DNA of 64,000 nt from Terriglobus albidus. Lineage in GTDB: Bacteria; Acidobacteriota; Terriglobia; Terriglobales; Acidobacteriaceae. Position numbers and translations under genes: made by a program. Within the stretch, counting starts at the first letter, position 1. Each line of letters starts with the position of its first letter. The stretch is taken from contig NZ_CP042806.1 of assembly GCF_008000815.1 (NCBI RefSeq), positions 3,286,001-3,350,000 of the forward strand, written 5' to 3'. Below the pieces are notes generated by a model that searched no databases, was not told where the DNA came from, and saw only the letters and a list, made by a program, of their open reading frames with translations. This document shows, one piece after another, positions 1 to 9,400 of this stretch.

Positions 1-187
1 CCTGAAATGCGGCAGCGTTGCCGCCGATGGAAGCGGCGGTAGCTTCTGCCGGGCGCGAGTTGCCATGGCAGGCAACCGTGGCTCCGGCTTCAGCAAGCGC
101 CTGAGCGATGGATGCGCCGATTCCTGCGGAGGCGCCGGTGACAAGGGCTACTTTGTTGTCGAGACGAAAATGATCGAGTACTGGCAT
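1..187 (-). CDS. kduD: SDR-family oxidoreductase, N-terminal part (probable KduD)
   Basis: Only the first 62 codons are in the window; the gene runs off the left edge. The N-terminus has the Rossmann cofactor loop of classical short-chain dehydrogenases (KVALVTGASAGIG, about residues 12-24), where TGxxxGIG binds NAD(P). It is divergent from an operon that contains kduI, kdgK and an aldolase, so the best guess is 2-dehydro-3-deoxy-D-gluconate 5-dehydrogenase (KduD), which acts right after KduI on unsaturated uronates. The SDR assignment is firm. The KduD assignment is inferred from context, because the catalytic YxxxK region is out of view. No clear Shine-Dalgarno precedes the ATG at 187. Confidence 0.75.
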   Translation of the reverse strand, partial: MPVLDHFRLDNKVALVTGASAGIGASIAQALAEAGATVACHGNSRPAEATAASIGGNAAAFQ

Positions 188-270
188 GGGTCTGGCAATA
201 GATTACGGGAAATCAGGCAATGGTAGAACCAGTTCTGATAAGGTGGGTGCGTAAAAAGAGGATTCCACTT

Positions 271-750
271 ATGAAAATTGTGACAACCGCTGTGGCGGCA
301 TTGCTCGTGGCGATTCCTGTGAGCGCTCAGGAGTTCGGTCCAGCGACGGTAGATCCCGCAGGAGCGCTGGCTTCGCGCGGGAAAGAGTTCCTGGCTAAGG
401 CCAGAATCGCAGAGACCGGCGTCTACAGTGAGACGTTAAAAGACTACGGAAATCACAAGACAATGCTAGCCGCACGTGCGAAGACTGGCACGCCGGAGTA
501 TCACGAGGAGTGGAGCGATTTCTTCGTCGTCCTCGATGGCGAATTCACCATGCTGGTCGGCGGAAAGCTGAAGGACCAGCGTCTGATCGACGGGAAACCT
601 GGCGAGCTGAGCGGCTCTGGAATTGAGGGTGGAACGAAAATCGCACTGAAGAACGGGGACGTTTTCCACCTTCAACCGAAGACTCCGCACCAGGCCGTGC
701 TGACTCCGGGTAAGACGCTGCTCTACTATGTCATCAAGGTGAAAGAGTAA
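271..750 (+). CDS. secreted cupin-domain protein
   Basis: A 159-residue protein with an N-terminal signal peptide (MKIVTTAVAALLVAIPVSA, cut near residue 19) followed by one cupin domain. The first cupin motif region is seen as EYHEEWSDFFVVLDGE and the second as GDVFHLQPKTPHQ, which supplies a His for metal binding. The start at 271 is chosen because a GAGG ribosome site lies upstream and it begins exactly at the signal peptide; the frame is open from 220. Its stop overlaps the kduI start (TAATG at 748-752), so the two are translationally coupled. A periplasmic cupin in a uronate operon could bind or isomerise a uronate-derived sugar, but no reaction can be assigned from sequence alone. Confidence 0.85.
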   Translation: MKIVTTAVAALLVAIPVSAQEFGPATVDPAGALASRGKEFLAKARIAETGVYSETLKDYGNHKTMLAARAKTGTPEYHEEWSDFFVVLDGEFTMLVGGKLKDQRLIDGKPGELSGSGIEGGTKIALKNGDVFHLQPKTPHQAVLTPGKTLLYYVIKVKE

Positions 751-1580
751 TGAAGCTGCTGCAGGTTGCGGATGCTGTGCGCTATGAGCGCATGACGACG
801 GATGAGGTCCGGGAGGCATTTCTCGCGGATGAGCTGGCCATACCTGGCTCGCTGGAACTGAGATATATCGATCTGGACCGTACCGTGGTTGGATTTGCGG
901 TTCCTACGATCAATGCGCTGGAGCTGCCGTGCCCGGCAGAGCTGCGGGCGGAGTTCTTCTGCCAGCGCCGTGAACTTGGCATCCTGAATGTCGGCGGCCC
1001 TGGCGTAGTGACGGTCGATGGCACGGAGTTTGCACTCGACAAGCTGGACTGCGTGTATGCCGGCCGTGGATCGAAGCAGGTGACGTTTGCCAGCAAGAGC
1101 TCTGATGTTCCGGCAGCCTTTTACCTGTTGAGCTATCCGGCTCATGCGGAATGGCCGACAGCGATGGTGAAGTTCGCCGATCTCAAGCCGGTGGAACTGG
1201 GCGCGCTGGAGACCTGCAATCATCGCAAGATCTACAAGGCGATTCATCTTGAAGGCATTCGCAGCTGCCAGCTTGTGATGGGCTTTACCCTGCTGGAGCC
1301 GGGCTCGAACTGGAATACGATGCCGCCGCATACGCACATGCGCCGCAGCGAGGTGTACATGTACTTCGATGTGGACGCAGGACATCGTGTGCTGCATCTG
1401 ATGGGACCGGCAACTTCAACAAAGCATCTGGTGGTCGCGAATCACGAAGTGGCGATCTCGCCCGGCTGGTCGATTCACGCCGGAGTCGGCACGAAGAGCT
1501 ACGGTTTCTGCTGGGGCATGGGCGGCGAGAACCAGCGTTATGACGATATGGATGCACTCACGATTGCGGACCTGCGATAA
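750..1580 (+). CDS. kduI: 5-keto-4-deoxyuronate isomerase
   Basis: A 276-residue protein of the usual KduI length. KduI converts 5-keto-4-deoxyuronate, the ring-opened product of pectin, hyaluronan or alginate-type lyase digestion, to 3-deoxy-D-glycero-2,5-hexodiulosonate in the cytoplasm. The zinc site is visible as PPHTHMRRSEVYMYF (about residues 191-205: HxH followed by Glu) and a further His in PGWSIHAG (about residue 236). It overlaps the upstream cupin by one base and is followed with no gap by the sugar kinase, so it is in the middle of one operon. No frameshift or missing motif was seen. Confidence 0.95.
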   Translation: MKLLQVADAVRYERMTTDEVREAFLADELAIPGSLELRYIDLDRTVVGFAVPTINALELPCPAELRAEFFCQRRELGILNVGGPGVVTVDGTEFALDKLDCVYAGRGSKQVTFASKSSDVPAAFYLLSYPAHAEWPTAMVKFADLKPVELGALETCNHRKIYKAIHLEGIRSCQLVMGFTLLEPGSNWNTMPPHTHMRRSEVYMYFDVDAGHRVLHLMGPATSTKHLVVANHEVAISPGWSIHAGVGTKSYGFCWGMGGENQRYDDMDALTIADLR

Positions 1581-2660
1581 ATGATTGTCTCGATCAAGCC
1601 GGTGACTGAGACCGGACATGACCTGGTGTCTCTTGGCGAAGTGATGGTGCGTTTCGATCCAGGCGAGACGCGGATTGCACGGACACGCAGCTTTACCGTC
1701 TGGGAAGGCGGAGGCGAGTACAACGTCGCCCGCGGCCTGCGCCGCTGCTTCGGTATGAAGACGGCGATCGTGACGGCTTTGGTGGACAATCCTGTCGGGC
1801 GTCTGGTGGAAGACCTGATGCTGCAGGGTGGCGTCGATCTGCGGCACGTTCTCTGGTCGAAGTTCGACAGCATCGGAAGGGAATCGCGCAACGGTATCTA
1901 CTTCCTCGAACGTGGCTTCGGCCGTCGTGGGGCGGTCGGCATGATGGACCGCGGACACACTGCGATTTCGCAGGTAAAGCCCGGCGAGATCGATTGGGAT
2001 AGGATCTTCACCCATGCCCGCTGGTTTCACACCGGAGGTGTGATGGCGGCATTGAGTGAGGGCTCGACCGCGGTGGTGTTGGAGGCAATGCTCGCCGCCA
2101 AGCGTCACGGAGTCGTGGTCTCCTTCGATGCCAACTACCGGCCTTCGCTGTGGAAGGAACGTGGCGGACGCCGGGGTGCGGTGGAGGTAAACCGCATGCT
2201 TGCTGAACACGTCGACGTCTTCTTCGGACACGATGGAGACTTGAGCGCTGAGCTCGGGAAATCGTCGCAGGGACCGGCATGGCATACGGTCGAGAGCTTC
2301 GGCGAGATGGCGCAGAACGTGATTCGCGACTTCCCAGGTTTGAAGGTACTGGCAACAACGATGCGCCGTGTTCACTCAGCCAGCAGCAATGACTGGGGCG
2401 CCTTCGGCTATGCCAATGGTACGGTCGCGGAAGGAATACGGTACAACGACCTCGAGATCTTCGACCGTGTGGGCGGTGGCGACTCATTTGCCTCCGGCCT
2501 GATCTATGGTTTGTTGATGGGACGCGAACTGAAGTGGTCGCTTGATTGTGGTGTGGCGCATGGGGCGCTGGCCATGTTGACGCCGGGCGACAGCTCGATG
2601 GCGACATTGGCAGAGGTGGAAGGTCTAATGGCCGGTGACGGCGCAGGAGTGAAGCGATAA
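1581..2660 (+). CDS. kdgK: PfkB-family sugar kinase, probable 2-keto-3-deoxygluconate kinase
   Basis: A 359-residue PfkB/ribokinase-family kinase. The glycine-rich start (GEVMVRFDPGE) and the C-terminal signature DRVGGGDSFASGL, with the catalytic Asp in GGGD, are intact; FDANYRPSLW is typical of KDG kinases. The ATG directly abuts the kduI stop. The neighbouring gene encodes an aldolase that would cleave the product, KDPG, to pyruvate and glyceraldehyde 3-phosphate, which supports 2-keto-3-deoxygluconate as the substrate. The family also contains fructokinases and other kinases, so the exact sugar is inferred from the operon. Confidence 0.88.
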   Translation: MIVSIKPVTETGHDLVSLGEVMVRFDPGETRIARTRSFTVWEGGGEYNVARGLRRCFGMKTAIVTALVDNPVGRLVEDLMLQGGVDLRHVLWSKFDSIGRESRNGIYFLERGFGRRGAVGMMDRGHTAISQVKPGEIDWDRIFTHARWFHTGGVMAALSEGSTAVVLEAMLAAKRHGVVVSFDANYRPSLWKERGGRRGAVEVNRMLAEHVDVFFGHDGDLSAELGKSSQGPAWHTVESFGEMAQNVIRDFPGLKVLATTMRRVHSASSNDWGAFGYANGTVAEGIRYNDLEIFDRVGGGDSFASGLIYGLLMGRELKWSLDCGVAHGALAMLTPGDSSMATLAEVEGLMAGDGAGVKR

Positions 2661-3302
2661 ATGGCTGCAAAGCAGGAGATTCTGAACAGGATTCGTGAGG
2701 CTTGTCTGGTGCCGGTGCTGCGTGCCAGCAGTCCGGAGAAGGCCGTACGCATGGCACGCGCCGCCGCCGAAGGTGGTGTGATTGTGATGGAAGTCACGAT
2801 GACGGTGCCCGATGCGGTGAGCGTGATCCGCACCCTGGTCAAGGAAGACCCGCAGATGCTCATCGGTGCAGGCACGGTGCTCGATCCGGAGACGGCGAAG
2901 ATGTGTATCGCAGAGGGCGCGCAGTTCGTGGTGAGCCCGGCGTTGAATCTGCGGACGGTGCAGTATTGCCGCGAGATGGATATCGCGGTATTTCCCGGAG
3001 CACTGACGCCTACCGAGATCGTGACCGCATGGCAGGCCGGAGCTGACGTCGTGAAGGTCTTCCCGGCAGGAGCGATGGGCGGAGCGAAGTATCTACGCAG
3101 CCTGAAGGCTCCGTTGCCGCAGATCGAGATGATTCCGACCGGTGGTGTTACGGTCGACACGGCCCAGGATTTCTTGTCTGCCGGAGCATTCGGTCTGGGA
3201 GTCGGAGCTGACCTGATGGATGAGCGCGGTCTGGAAAATGGCGGGGTCACCGCCAAGGCGCGCGAGTATATGCAGGTGGTGAAGAGCTTCCGCGAACGAT
3301 AA
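2661..3302 (+). CDS. eda: KDPG / 4-hydroxy-2-oxoglutarate aldolase
   Basis: A 213-residue class I aldolase of the KDPG/KHG family. Visible active-site segments are EVTMTVPDA (general base Glu), GAGTVLDPE, and the Schiff-base lysine in VVKVFPAG at about residue 133, the same position as in E. coli Eda. It completes the pathway from unsaturated uronates to central metabolism: KduI, KduD, KDG kinase, then this aldolase. The ATG abuts the kinase stop, and a strong terminator follows, so this is the last gene of the operon. Confidence 0.93.
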   Translation: MAAKQEILNRIREACLVPVLRASSPEKAVRMARAAAEGGVIVMEVTMTVPDAVSVIRTLVKEDPQMLIGAGTVLDPETAKMCIAEGAQFVVSPALNLRTVQYCREMDIAVFPGALTPTEIVTAWQAGADVVKVFPAGAMGGAKYLRSLKAPLPQIEMIPTGGVTVDTAQDFLSAGAFGLGVGADLMDERGLENGGVTAKAREYMQVVKSFRER

Positions 3303-3317
3303 ACGATCTGAATGCTG

Positions 3318-3350
3318 AACCGGAGCGCTCATAGCGCTCCGGTTGTTTTT
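3318..3350 (+). terminator. Rho-independent terminator of the uronate operon
   Basis: A perfect 12-bp stem (AACCGGAGCGCT at 3318-3329 and its complement at 3333-3344) with a 3-base loop, followed by GTTTTT. It lies 15 bases after the aldolase stop and ends at the stop of the convergent lyase gene, so it may separate both transcripts. Confidence 0.9.
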
Positions 3351-4548
3351 AAATGCCGGGGACGCGGCGGGACCATAGCAACGGCTGCCGCGCGGGATAG
3401 AGCCGTAACAGGGCTAGATTGTCGAAATCGGGTGGATCCGGTGGCAGGGCCTTCCAGATCGCTGTGTATTCCGGCCTCTGGTAGGCCCGTCCGGCCAGAT
3501 AGAGCGAGAGCGGACGAAGCGGAAGATCGCGGAAGTTCTGCGCATCCGAGCGATAGCGCCACTGCTGCTTGTTCTCAAGCGACGGAGCCATGAATGCGAC
3601 GGCGGAGCGCAGGCCCTTTCCATCGCTGGTCTGGAAGGTCCACTGTGATTCGAAGGGAGTGGAGAGCACCTCGCAGGTCAGGGCAAGGCATTCCAGGTGG
3701 AAGATGGAGTTGGCGAAAGGAGCCGGGCTCGCCAGCGCTGCGGGGAAGTTGCCATCCAGAGAGATCAGCGTCAGCAGGACTTCGCGGAAGCGGCGCAGGC
3801 AGTATCCGGAGATGGTAGCGATATTGGCGAAGCGGGCGTATTCGCCGGCCTGCGCAACCCAGCAGATGCCATGGATGGAGCGTGTATCCCGCTCTCCCTG
3901 GCCGAGGGTGGAGTCGTACATCCAGTGCGCGTAGTCCGCGAACCAGGAGCGAAGTCCTTTCAGATCGGTATCCGGAAAGTCTTCCGAGGTTGCAAGAAAG
4001 CTGATGGCACGGACCACTTCGACGAGGTATATGGTTTCGAGGATTCCGGTAGCTCGTCCTTCGGCCACGCCTTGAATCGCCTGCGCGTGGTTCAGCGATG
4101 GATTCATGCGGGTCTCCGGAGTCAGAAACCATGCCCGCAGATGAAGCAGGGCAGCACTGACATACTTCGCGTCTTTGGTGATCAGCCAGGCTGCGGCAAA
4201 TGCTGGAATCACCTGTGCCATGCGCAACAGGGCATCTCCGTGAGCATGAAATGCATTTGGATTGCGCTCGCCCTGATGCCGCACCCAGGGCTTCTCCGGA
4301 TCGACGTCCGGAAACCACTCCGGATCTTCGGAGTAGAAATCGTTTGGTGTTGCCTGGGATCGTTCTGCGGGAAATGCCGTGATCGTCGTGGGCTTCTGCT
4401 GGAGATAGACCCCTGCCAGACGAAGAATGCGGTCATGATCGATAGCCGCAATGTCAGGCCGGGTGGTTCCCGCGGGCAGACCAGGCATCTGCGCATGCAT
4501 TCTCAAGCCGAAGGCGCCGGCAATGGCAAGGAAGTGACGGCGATCCAT
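3349..4548 (-). CDS. secreted alginate-lyase-family protein (PL5-like)
   Basis: A 399-residue protein with a Tat-type signal (MDRRHFLAIAGAFGLRMHAQ), so probably exported folded. The body resembles the alpha-helical alginate lyase superfamily: YLQQKPTTIT early on, WVRHQGERNPNAFHAHGD near residue 85, and TRSIHGICWVAQ near residue 227, corresponding to the Asn/His active-site region of the fold. The start at 4548 gives the twin-arginine signal at the very N-terminus; the frame is open upstream to 4740. It converges on the uronate operon, so it probably feeds that pathway with oligouronides. The true substrate (alginate, or another uronate polymer) cannot be told. Confidence 0.8.
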   Translation of the reverse strand: MDRRHFLAIAGAFGLRMHAQMPGLPAGTTRPDIAAIDHDRILRLAGVYLQQKPTTITAFPAERSQATPNDFYSEDPEWFPDVDPEKPWVRHQGERNPNAFHAHGDALLRMAQVIPAFAAAWLITKDAKYVSAALLHLRAWFLTPETRMNPSLNHAQAIQGVAEGRATGILETIYLVEVVRAISFLATSEDFPDTDLKGLRSWFADYAHWMYDSTLGQGERDTRSIHGICWVAQAGEYARFANIATISGYCLRRFREVLLTLISLDGNFPAALASPAPFANSIFHLECLALTCEVLSTPFESQWTFQTSDGKGLRSAVAFMAPSLENKQQWRYRSDAQNFRDLPLRPLSLYLAGRAYQRPEYTAIWKALPPDPPDFDNLALLRLYPARQPLLWSRRVPGI

Positions 4549-4592
4549 GGCAGGAAGCATACCGGATATTGGAGCCATTGAGCAGGCTGGAG

Positions 4593-6101
4593 TTAAGAGG
4601 CTCCGCGGCCTATGAGAACAGCCGGGATCGTCATCGCCAGAATACGCAGGTCGAGCATCAGCGTCCATGTATCGATGTAGCGGAGATCCAGAGCAATCCA
4701 GCCGTCGAAGTCGAGATTCGATCGCCCGGAGACCTGCCACAGGCCCGTCACTCCCGGCTTTACGGAGAAACGGCGCATCAGGCTCAGGTCGGAGAACCGG
4801 CTGACATCCCGTGTGGGCAGAGGCCGCGGCCCCACCAGTGACATATCGCCGAGCAGGACGTTGAACAACTGTGGCAACTCGTCGATCGAAGTCTTGCGAA
4901 GCAACGCTCCGAGGCGGGTAATGCGTGGATCGCGTTTGATCTTGAAAACAGGACCTGAGGTCTCATTCAGGTGTTCGAGCTTCGACTGCTGGCTTTCAGC
5001 ATCCACCACCATGCTGCGGAATTTGTACATGGAGAATGGATTCTTGTTGAGGCCATAACGCGTCTGCTTGAAAATGACCGGCCCTTTGCTGGTGAGCTTA
5101 ATCGCAATCGCAACCAGCAGGAAGAATGGAGAGAGAACGATGATGCCCAGCAGCGAGGCCACAACATCGAATGCCCGCTTGAGGAAGCGCCGGCTGTCAT
5201 GGTGGACCATCTGCATTACCACGCGGTCTTGATCGCGACGGAGCTTCTTGGTGATGGAGGTCGTAAAGATGTTTGTGAGGTACTGCGACTGCACACCCGC
5301 AGCCTCACACAGATCAATCACTCGCTGGATCTCTTCGTAGTGTGACTTGAGAGGAAGAGCAATGAAGACCTCTTCCACTGGAAGACGCATCAGCACATCG
5401 TGTAATGCAGAGACTTTCCCAAGATAGGGAGCATGGATGCGCTTTTCCGAATCCGGCTGTGGCTTTGAATCGACGAAGCCGATGACCCGGTAGTCCCATT
5501 GAGGATGGTGCGGAAGATCCTGCAGCAGCTTCCGCGCCAGCGGGCCGCTGCCGATGACCAGCGCGGTGCGAGGGGTACGCGTGTAGCTGTGGACGTAGCC
5601 GGCTGAGATAGCCAGCAAGCCGCGGGTGGCATAGATGGAACCGGTTGCCAACAGAAAGAACAATGCGCTCGGACGGACGATGTCTCCACCAGTCGAGCGT
5701 TCGATGAGTGCATAGATGGCGACAGGCGTGCAGAGAATTCCGGCCAGAAGAATGCGGCTGGCGAGGCGCCGGAAGGATACCGCACGATACAGGCCGGCGG
5801 CCCATAACAAAAGTCTCCAGGCGGCCAGACAGATAAGGAATAGGAGCAGGTTACGCAGGGAGATGCGGAGACCGAGGAACGCCTTCAGATGCGACGTCTC
5901 AATTGTGGTGCGATAGTTGACCAGTGTGGCGGCGGCAAGGCTGAAAGCAAGAAGCAGCAGATCGAACCATGCGACAGCAGAGTTGGAATAAAGACGGGCA
6001 GCCGCCCTACTCTCCGTCATACCGAATCCCGAAACCACGCGTGACGTATCGCGTCCAAGGGAGACATGACCGTCGGAAATCATTCCTGGTGTTGTTGCCA
6101 T
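4593..6101 (-). CDS. polyprenyl-phosphate sugar phosphotransferase (exopolysaccharide initiation)
   Basis: A 502-residue membrane protein of the WcaJ/undecaprenyl-phosphate glucose phosphotransferase type. It has N-terminal transmembrane helices, a central nucleotide-binding-like domain (TALVIGSGPLARKLLQDL, about residues 180-200), and a C-terminal bacterial sugar transferase domain with KRAFDVVASLLGI, YKFRSMVVDAE, DELPQLFNVLLGDMSLVGPR and KPGVTGLWQVSGRS. Such enzymes attach the first sugar phosphate of a repeat unit to the lipid carrier at the inner membrane. An AAAGGAA site precedes the ATG at 6101. No other glycosyltransferase, wzx or wzy lies next to it, so it is either an orphan or works with a distant EPS locus. 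Confidence 0.92.
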   Translation of the reverse strand: MATTPGMISDGHVSLGRDTSRVVSGFGMTESRAAARLYSNSAVAWFDLLLLAFSLAAATLVNYRTTIETSHLKAFLGLRISLRNLLLFLICLAAWRLLLWAAGLYRAVSFRRLASRILLAGILCTPVAIYALIERSTGGDIVRPSALFFLLATGSIYATRGLLAISAGYVHSYTRTPRTALVIGSGPLARKLLQDLPHHPQWDYRVIGFVDSKPQPDSEKRIHAPYLGKVSALHDVLMRLPVEEVFIALPLKSHYEEIQRVIDLCEAAGVQSQYLTNIFTTSITKKLRRDQDRVVMQMVHHDSRRFLKRAFDVVASLLGIIVLSPFFLLVAIAIKLTSKGPVIFKQTRYGLNKNPFSMYKFRSMVVDAESQQSKLEHLNETSGPVFKIKRDPRITRLGALLRKTSIDELPQLFNVLLGDMSLVGPRPLPTRDVSRFSDLSLMRRFSVKPGVTGLWQVSGRSNLDFDGWIALDLRYIDTWTLMLDLRILAMTIPAVLIGRGAS

Positions 6102-6362
6102 ACAACCGATTCCTTTGGGCGCCCGTAAAATAACTCAGCTCAGGACAGCCATTCAAACCCATGGAACGAGCAGGGGGAGCGACTCTGCACGCACAACCTA
6201 AGTGAGATTAACACCGCAAATCACTGATTTAAGGTCGTTGTGTTGCAACTTTCGTGTCATCCAATGTTCTCTCTGGGGCCTCCGCGCCACTCGAAGTAAC
6301 TATCGGTATCGAGTGCACTCTCGAACAGTTACTTTGGGACAAACCTTTGTCTATATTCGCCC
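6102..6362. other. intergenic region without a recognised gene
   Basis: This stretch between the sugar transferase start and the end of the RND permease gene holds the promoter region of the transferase. No convincing coding sequence, repeat or RNA was seen. Confidence 0.5.
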
Positions 6363-6394
6363 TAAAAGTAATGCGGCCCGCCGTAGCGAGCCGC
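6363..6394 (-). terminator. terminator-like hairpin after the RND operon
   Basis: On the minus strand a 9-bp stem (GCGGCTCGC, loop TACG, GCGGGCCGC, one G-T pair) is followed by ATTACTTTTA. It lies about 30 bases past the RND permease stop codon. Confidence 0.65.
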
Positions 6395-6425
6395 TGGTTA
6401 CAAGGGAATCGGGTAACTTCGAGAG

Positions 6426-9400
6426 TTACACCATGTGTTGCGGAACCTCATGCCGAACGGTTGCATGTTTCCGCAGCCTGGCCAGCAGGCTGCTCATGAA
6501 GACATATAGCACGGGGATAAAGATCAGGTTCAGCACGGTTGAGAGCAGCATGCCTCCGACGATGGCAGTACCGACGGAGTGACGTCCTAACTTACCCGCA
6601 CCTTCCGCAAAGACCAGGGGAAGTACGCCGAGAATGAAGGCGAAGCTGGTCATGAGGATGGGGCGCAGGCGAAGCTCTGCAGCTTCGATGGCGGCATCGA
6701 CAATCGAGCGACCCTGTTCGCGGAGCTGTTCTGCGAACTCCACGATCAGGATGGCGTTCTTGGCCGAGAGACCGATCAGCATGACCAGACCGATCTGTAC
6801 GTAGACGTCATCCACAAGGCCACGAGCCGCAATCAGTCCAAGCGCGCCGAGCACGGCCATCGGTACGGCGAGAAGGATGATGAACGGCAGTGCCCAGGAC
6901 TCATACTGTGCAGCCAGCGTGAGGTACACCACCAGCAGGCCGAGGCCGAAGATGACGATGGCCTTGCCCGAGGACTCAATCTCTTCCAGCGCCAGACCCG
7001 ACCATGAGTAGGTCATGCCCTGGATCTTGGACTTCTCGAAGAGTTTCTGCATGTTCTCGAGGCCCTGGCCGGAGGAGAGTCCAGGCGCGGCGGAACCGAG
7101 AATCTCAGCCGAGCGGAAGAGGTTGTAGTGCGAGATGATCTGCGGTCCTGAATCTTCCCGGATGCTGACCAGGTTATCGAGCGAGATGATCTGCCCGGTG
7201 TTGGAACGCACGTAGTACTGGCGGATATCCTTCGCATTCTTACGGAAGGCGGCATCGGCCTGGATGTAGACGCGGTAGGAGCGATTGTTGAAGTCGAAGT
7301 CGTTCACATAGGTCGACCCCATGAAGACGCCGAGCGCGTTGTTGATCTCAGAGAAGGGGACGCCGATGGCCTTTGCCTTCTCACGGTCGATGACTACTGT
7401 GATTTGCGGGTCATTCGCCGTGAACGAGGTATAGAGACCCGTCAGGCCAGATTTTGGATCGCGGCCTGCGCCCACCATCTGGTGTGCCACGCGATCGAGA
7501 TCAGCGGGTGTGTTGCGTCCCTCATCCTGCAACTCGAACTGGAAGCCGCCGAAGCTACCAATACCTTGAATCGGCGGTGGCTCGAAGGCGGCGATAATGC
7601 CGCCGGGAATCTGCATCAGCTTGGGAGCAACGCGTGCCACAACCGCTGAAGCCTCATGCTCACTGCCCTTGCGTTCTGCCTGCGGCTTGAGCGGAGCGAA
7701 GATCAGGCCCTGGTTAGAAGCGTTGCCGCTGAAGCCGAAGCCCATGACGGCAAAGGTGCCTACGATCTCCGGCTCTTTGGAGAGCAGCACCTCTGCCTGA
7801 TCGGCAAGGTTCTGCGTGTAGGCCAAAGACGCTCCCTGGGGAGCCAGCACCTGCATGATGAAGTAGTTCTGGTCCTCGCTGGGAACGAAGGCCGTGGGCA
7901 CACTGCGATAGACGACAGCCGTTGCGACCAGACCGCCCGCAAACAGGAAGAGCATAACCCAGCGGATACGGAGAACGAAGTGGATCAGCCTCGCATACTG
8001 ACGTCCCAGCCAGAGGATGAAGTCATCGACGCCGTGAGCGAACCCGCTGTAACCCTTGGCCAGGAAGGGAATGCGCGTCCAGTCCAGCATGTGGTACTTG
8101 GCCTCTTCGCCGCGCAGCAGAATTGCCGACAGCGCCGGTGAGAGCGTCAAGGCGTTGAAGGCTGAGATGGCGATGGAGAAGGCGATGGTAAGCGAGAACT
8201 GCTTGTACAGAATGCCGGTGGTTCCCGGAAAGAAGCTGACTGGGATAAACACCGAGATCAGCACGAGTGAGGTCGCGATGACGGCGCTTGTTACCTCCGA
8301 CATGGCGACCGAGGTTGCGTCGTGCGGGTCCTTGATCTTTCCGTGGGAGAGGTGACGTTGCACGTTCTCGATCACGACGATGGCATCGTCCACCACAAGG
8401 CCGGTGGCGAGGGTAATGCCGAACATCGTGAGCGAGTTGATGGAGAAGTTGAAGATCTTGATGAAGGCGAAGGTGCCGATCAGCGAGACGGGGATGGTGA
8501 CTGCCGGGATAATGGTTGCGCGCCAATCCAGCAGGAACAGGAAGATGACGATCACGACGATGATGATGGCTTCAATGAGGGTCTGAACGACCTCATCGAT
8601 CGACTCGCCGATGACGGTAGTCGTGTCGAACGCAATCACGTACTTCAGTCCCGGAGGGAAGTTCTTCGACAGGCGGGCAAGTTCGGCTTTTGCCGCTTTA
8701 TCGACAGCAAGAGCGTTGGCGTTCGAAAGCTGTTGAACACCCACACCCACACCGGGAATGCCACTGTATTTCAGGGTGCTGCCGTAGGTCTCGGCGCCGA
8801 TCTCGGCGCGGCCCACATCCTTCAAGCGCACGATGCCCGCAGAAGTGTTCTTGAGGATAATGTCCTCGAACTCCGAGGGCTGCGTCAGACGGCCTACAGC
8901 CCGGACTGCGATCTGGTAGCTCTGGTTTGGATCGGCGGTCGGCGGTGCGCCTACGGCGCCGGCGGCTACTTCGACGTTCTGCTCCTGCAGGGCGCTGACG
9001 ACGTCCGTAGCAGTCAGGTTACGGGCGGCAAGCTTGGTCGGGTCGATCCAGAGGCGCATGGCATACTTACGCGCGCCAAAGATGACAACGTCGCCCACAC
9101 CGGCAATACGCTTCAGAGGATCTTTGACGTAGAGGTCGACGTAGTTGGAGATGAACTCCTGCGAGTAGCGGTTATTCTCCGCGTAGAAACCGCTCGCAAA
9201 GACGAAGTTCGGGTTTGCCTTGGTGATGGTGACGCCGGTGTTTTTGACTGCCTGAGGCAGAACACCCTGTGCCGACTGCACCCTGTTCTGCACGTCGACG
9301 GCAGCGATGTTGAGGTCGTAGCCCGTCTGGAAGGTAATGGTGATGCTGCTGGTGCCATCGTTACCGGAAGATGAGGTCATATACCGCATGCCCTCGACGC

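Noticed and set aside
8322-9374. 350-codon open frame on the plus strand
   Set aside because: It is antisense to the RND permease, low in recognisable motifs and rich in Asp/Val/Gly patterns typical of reverse-strand reading of a GC-rich gene.
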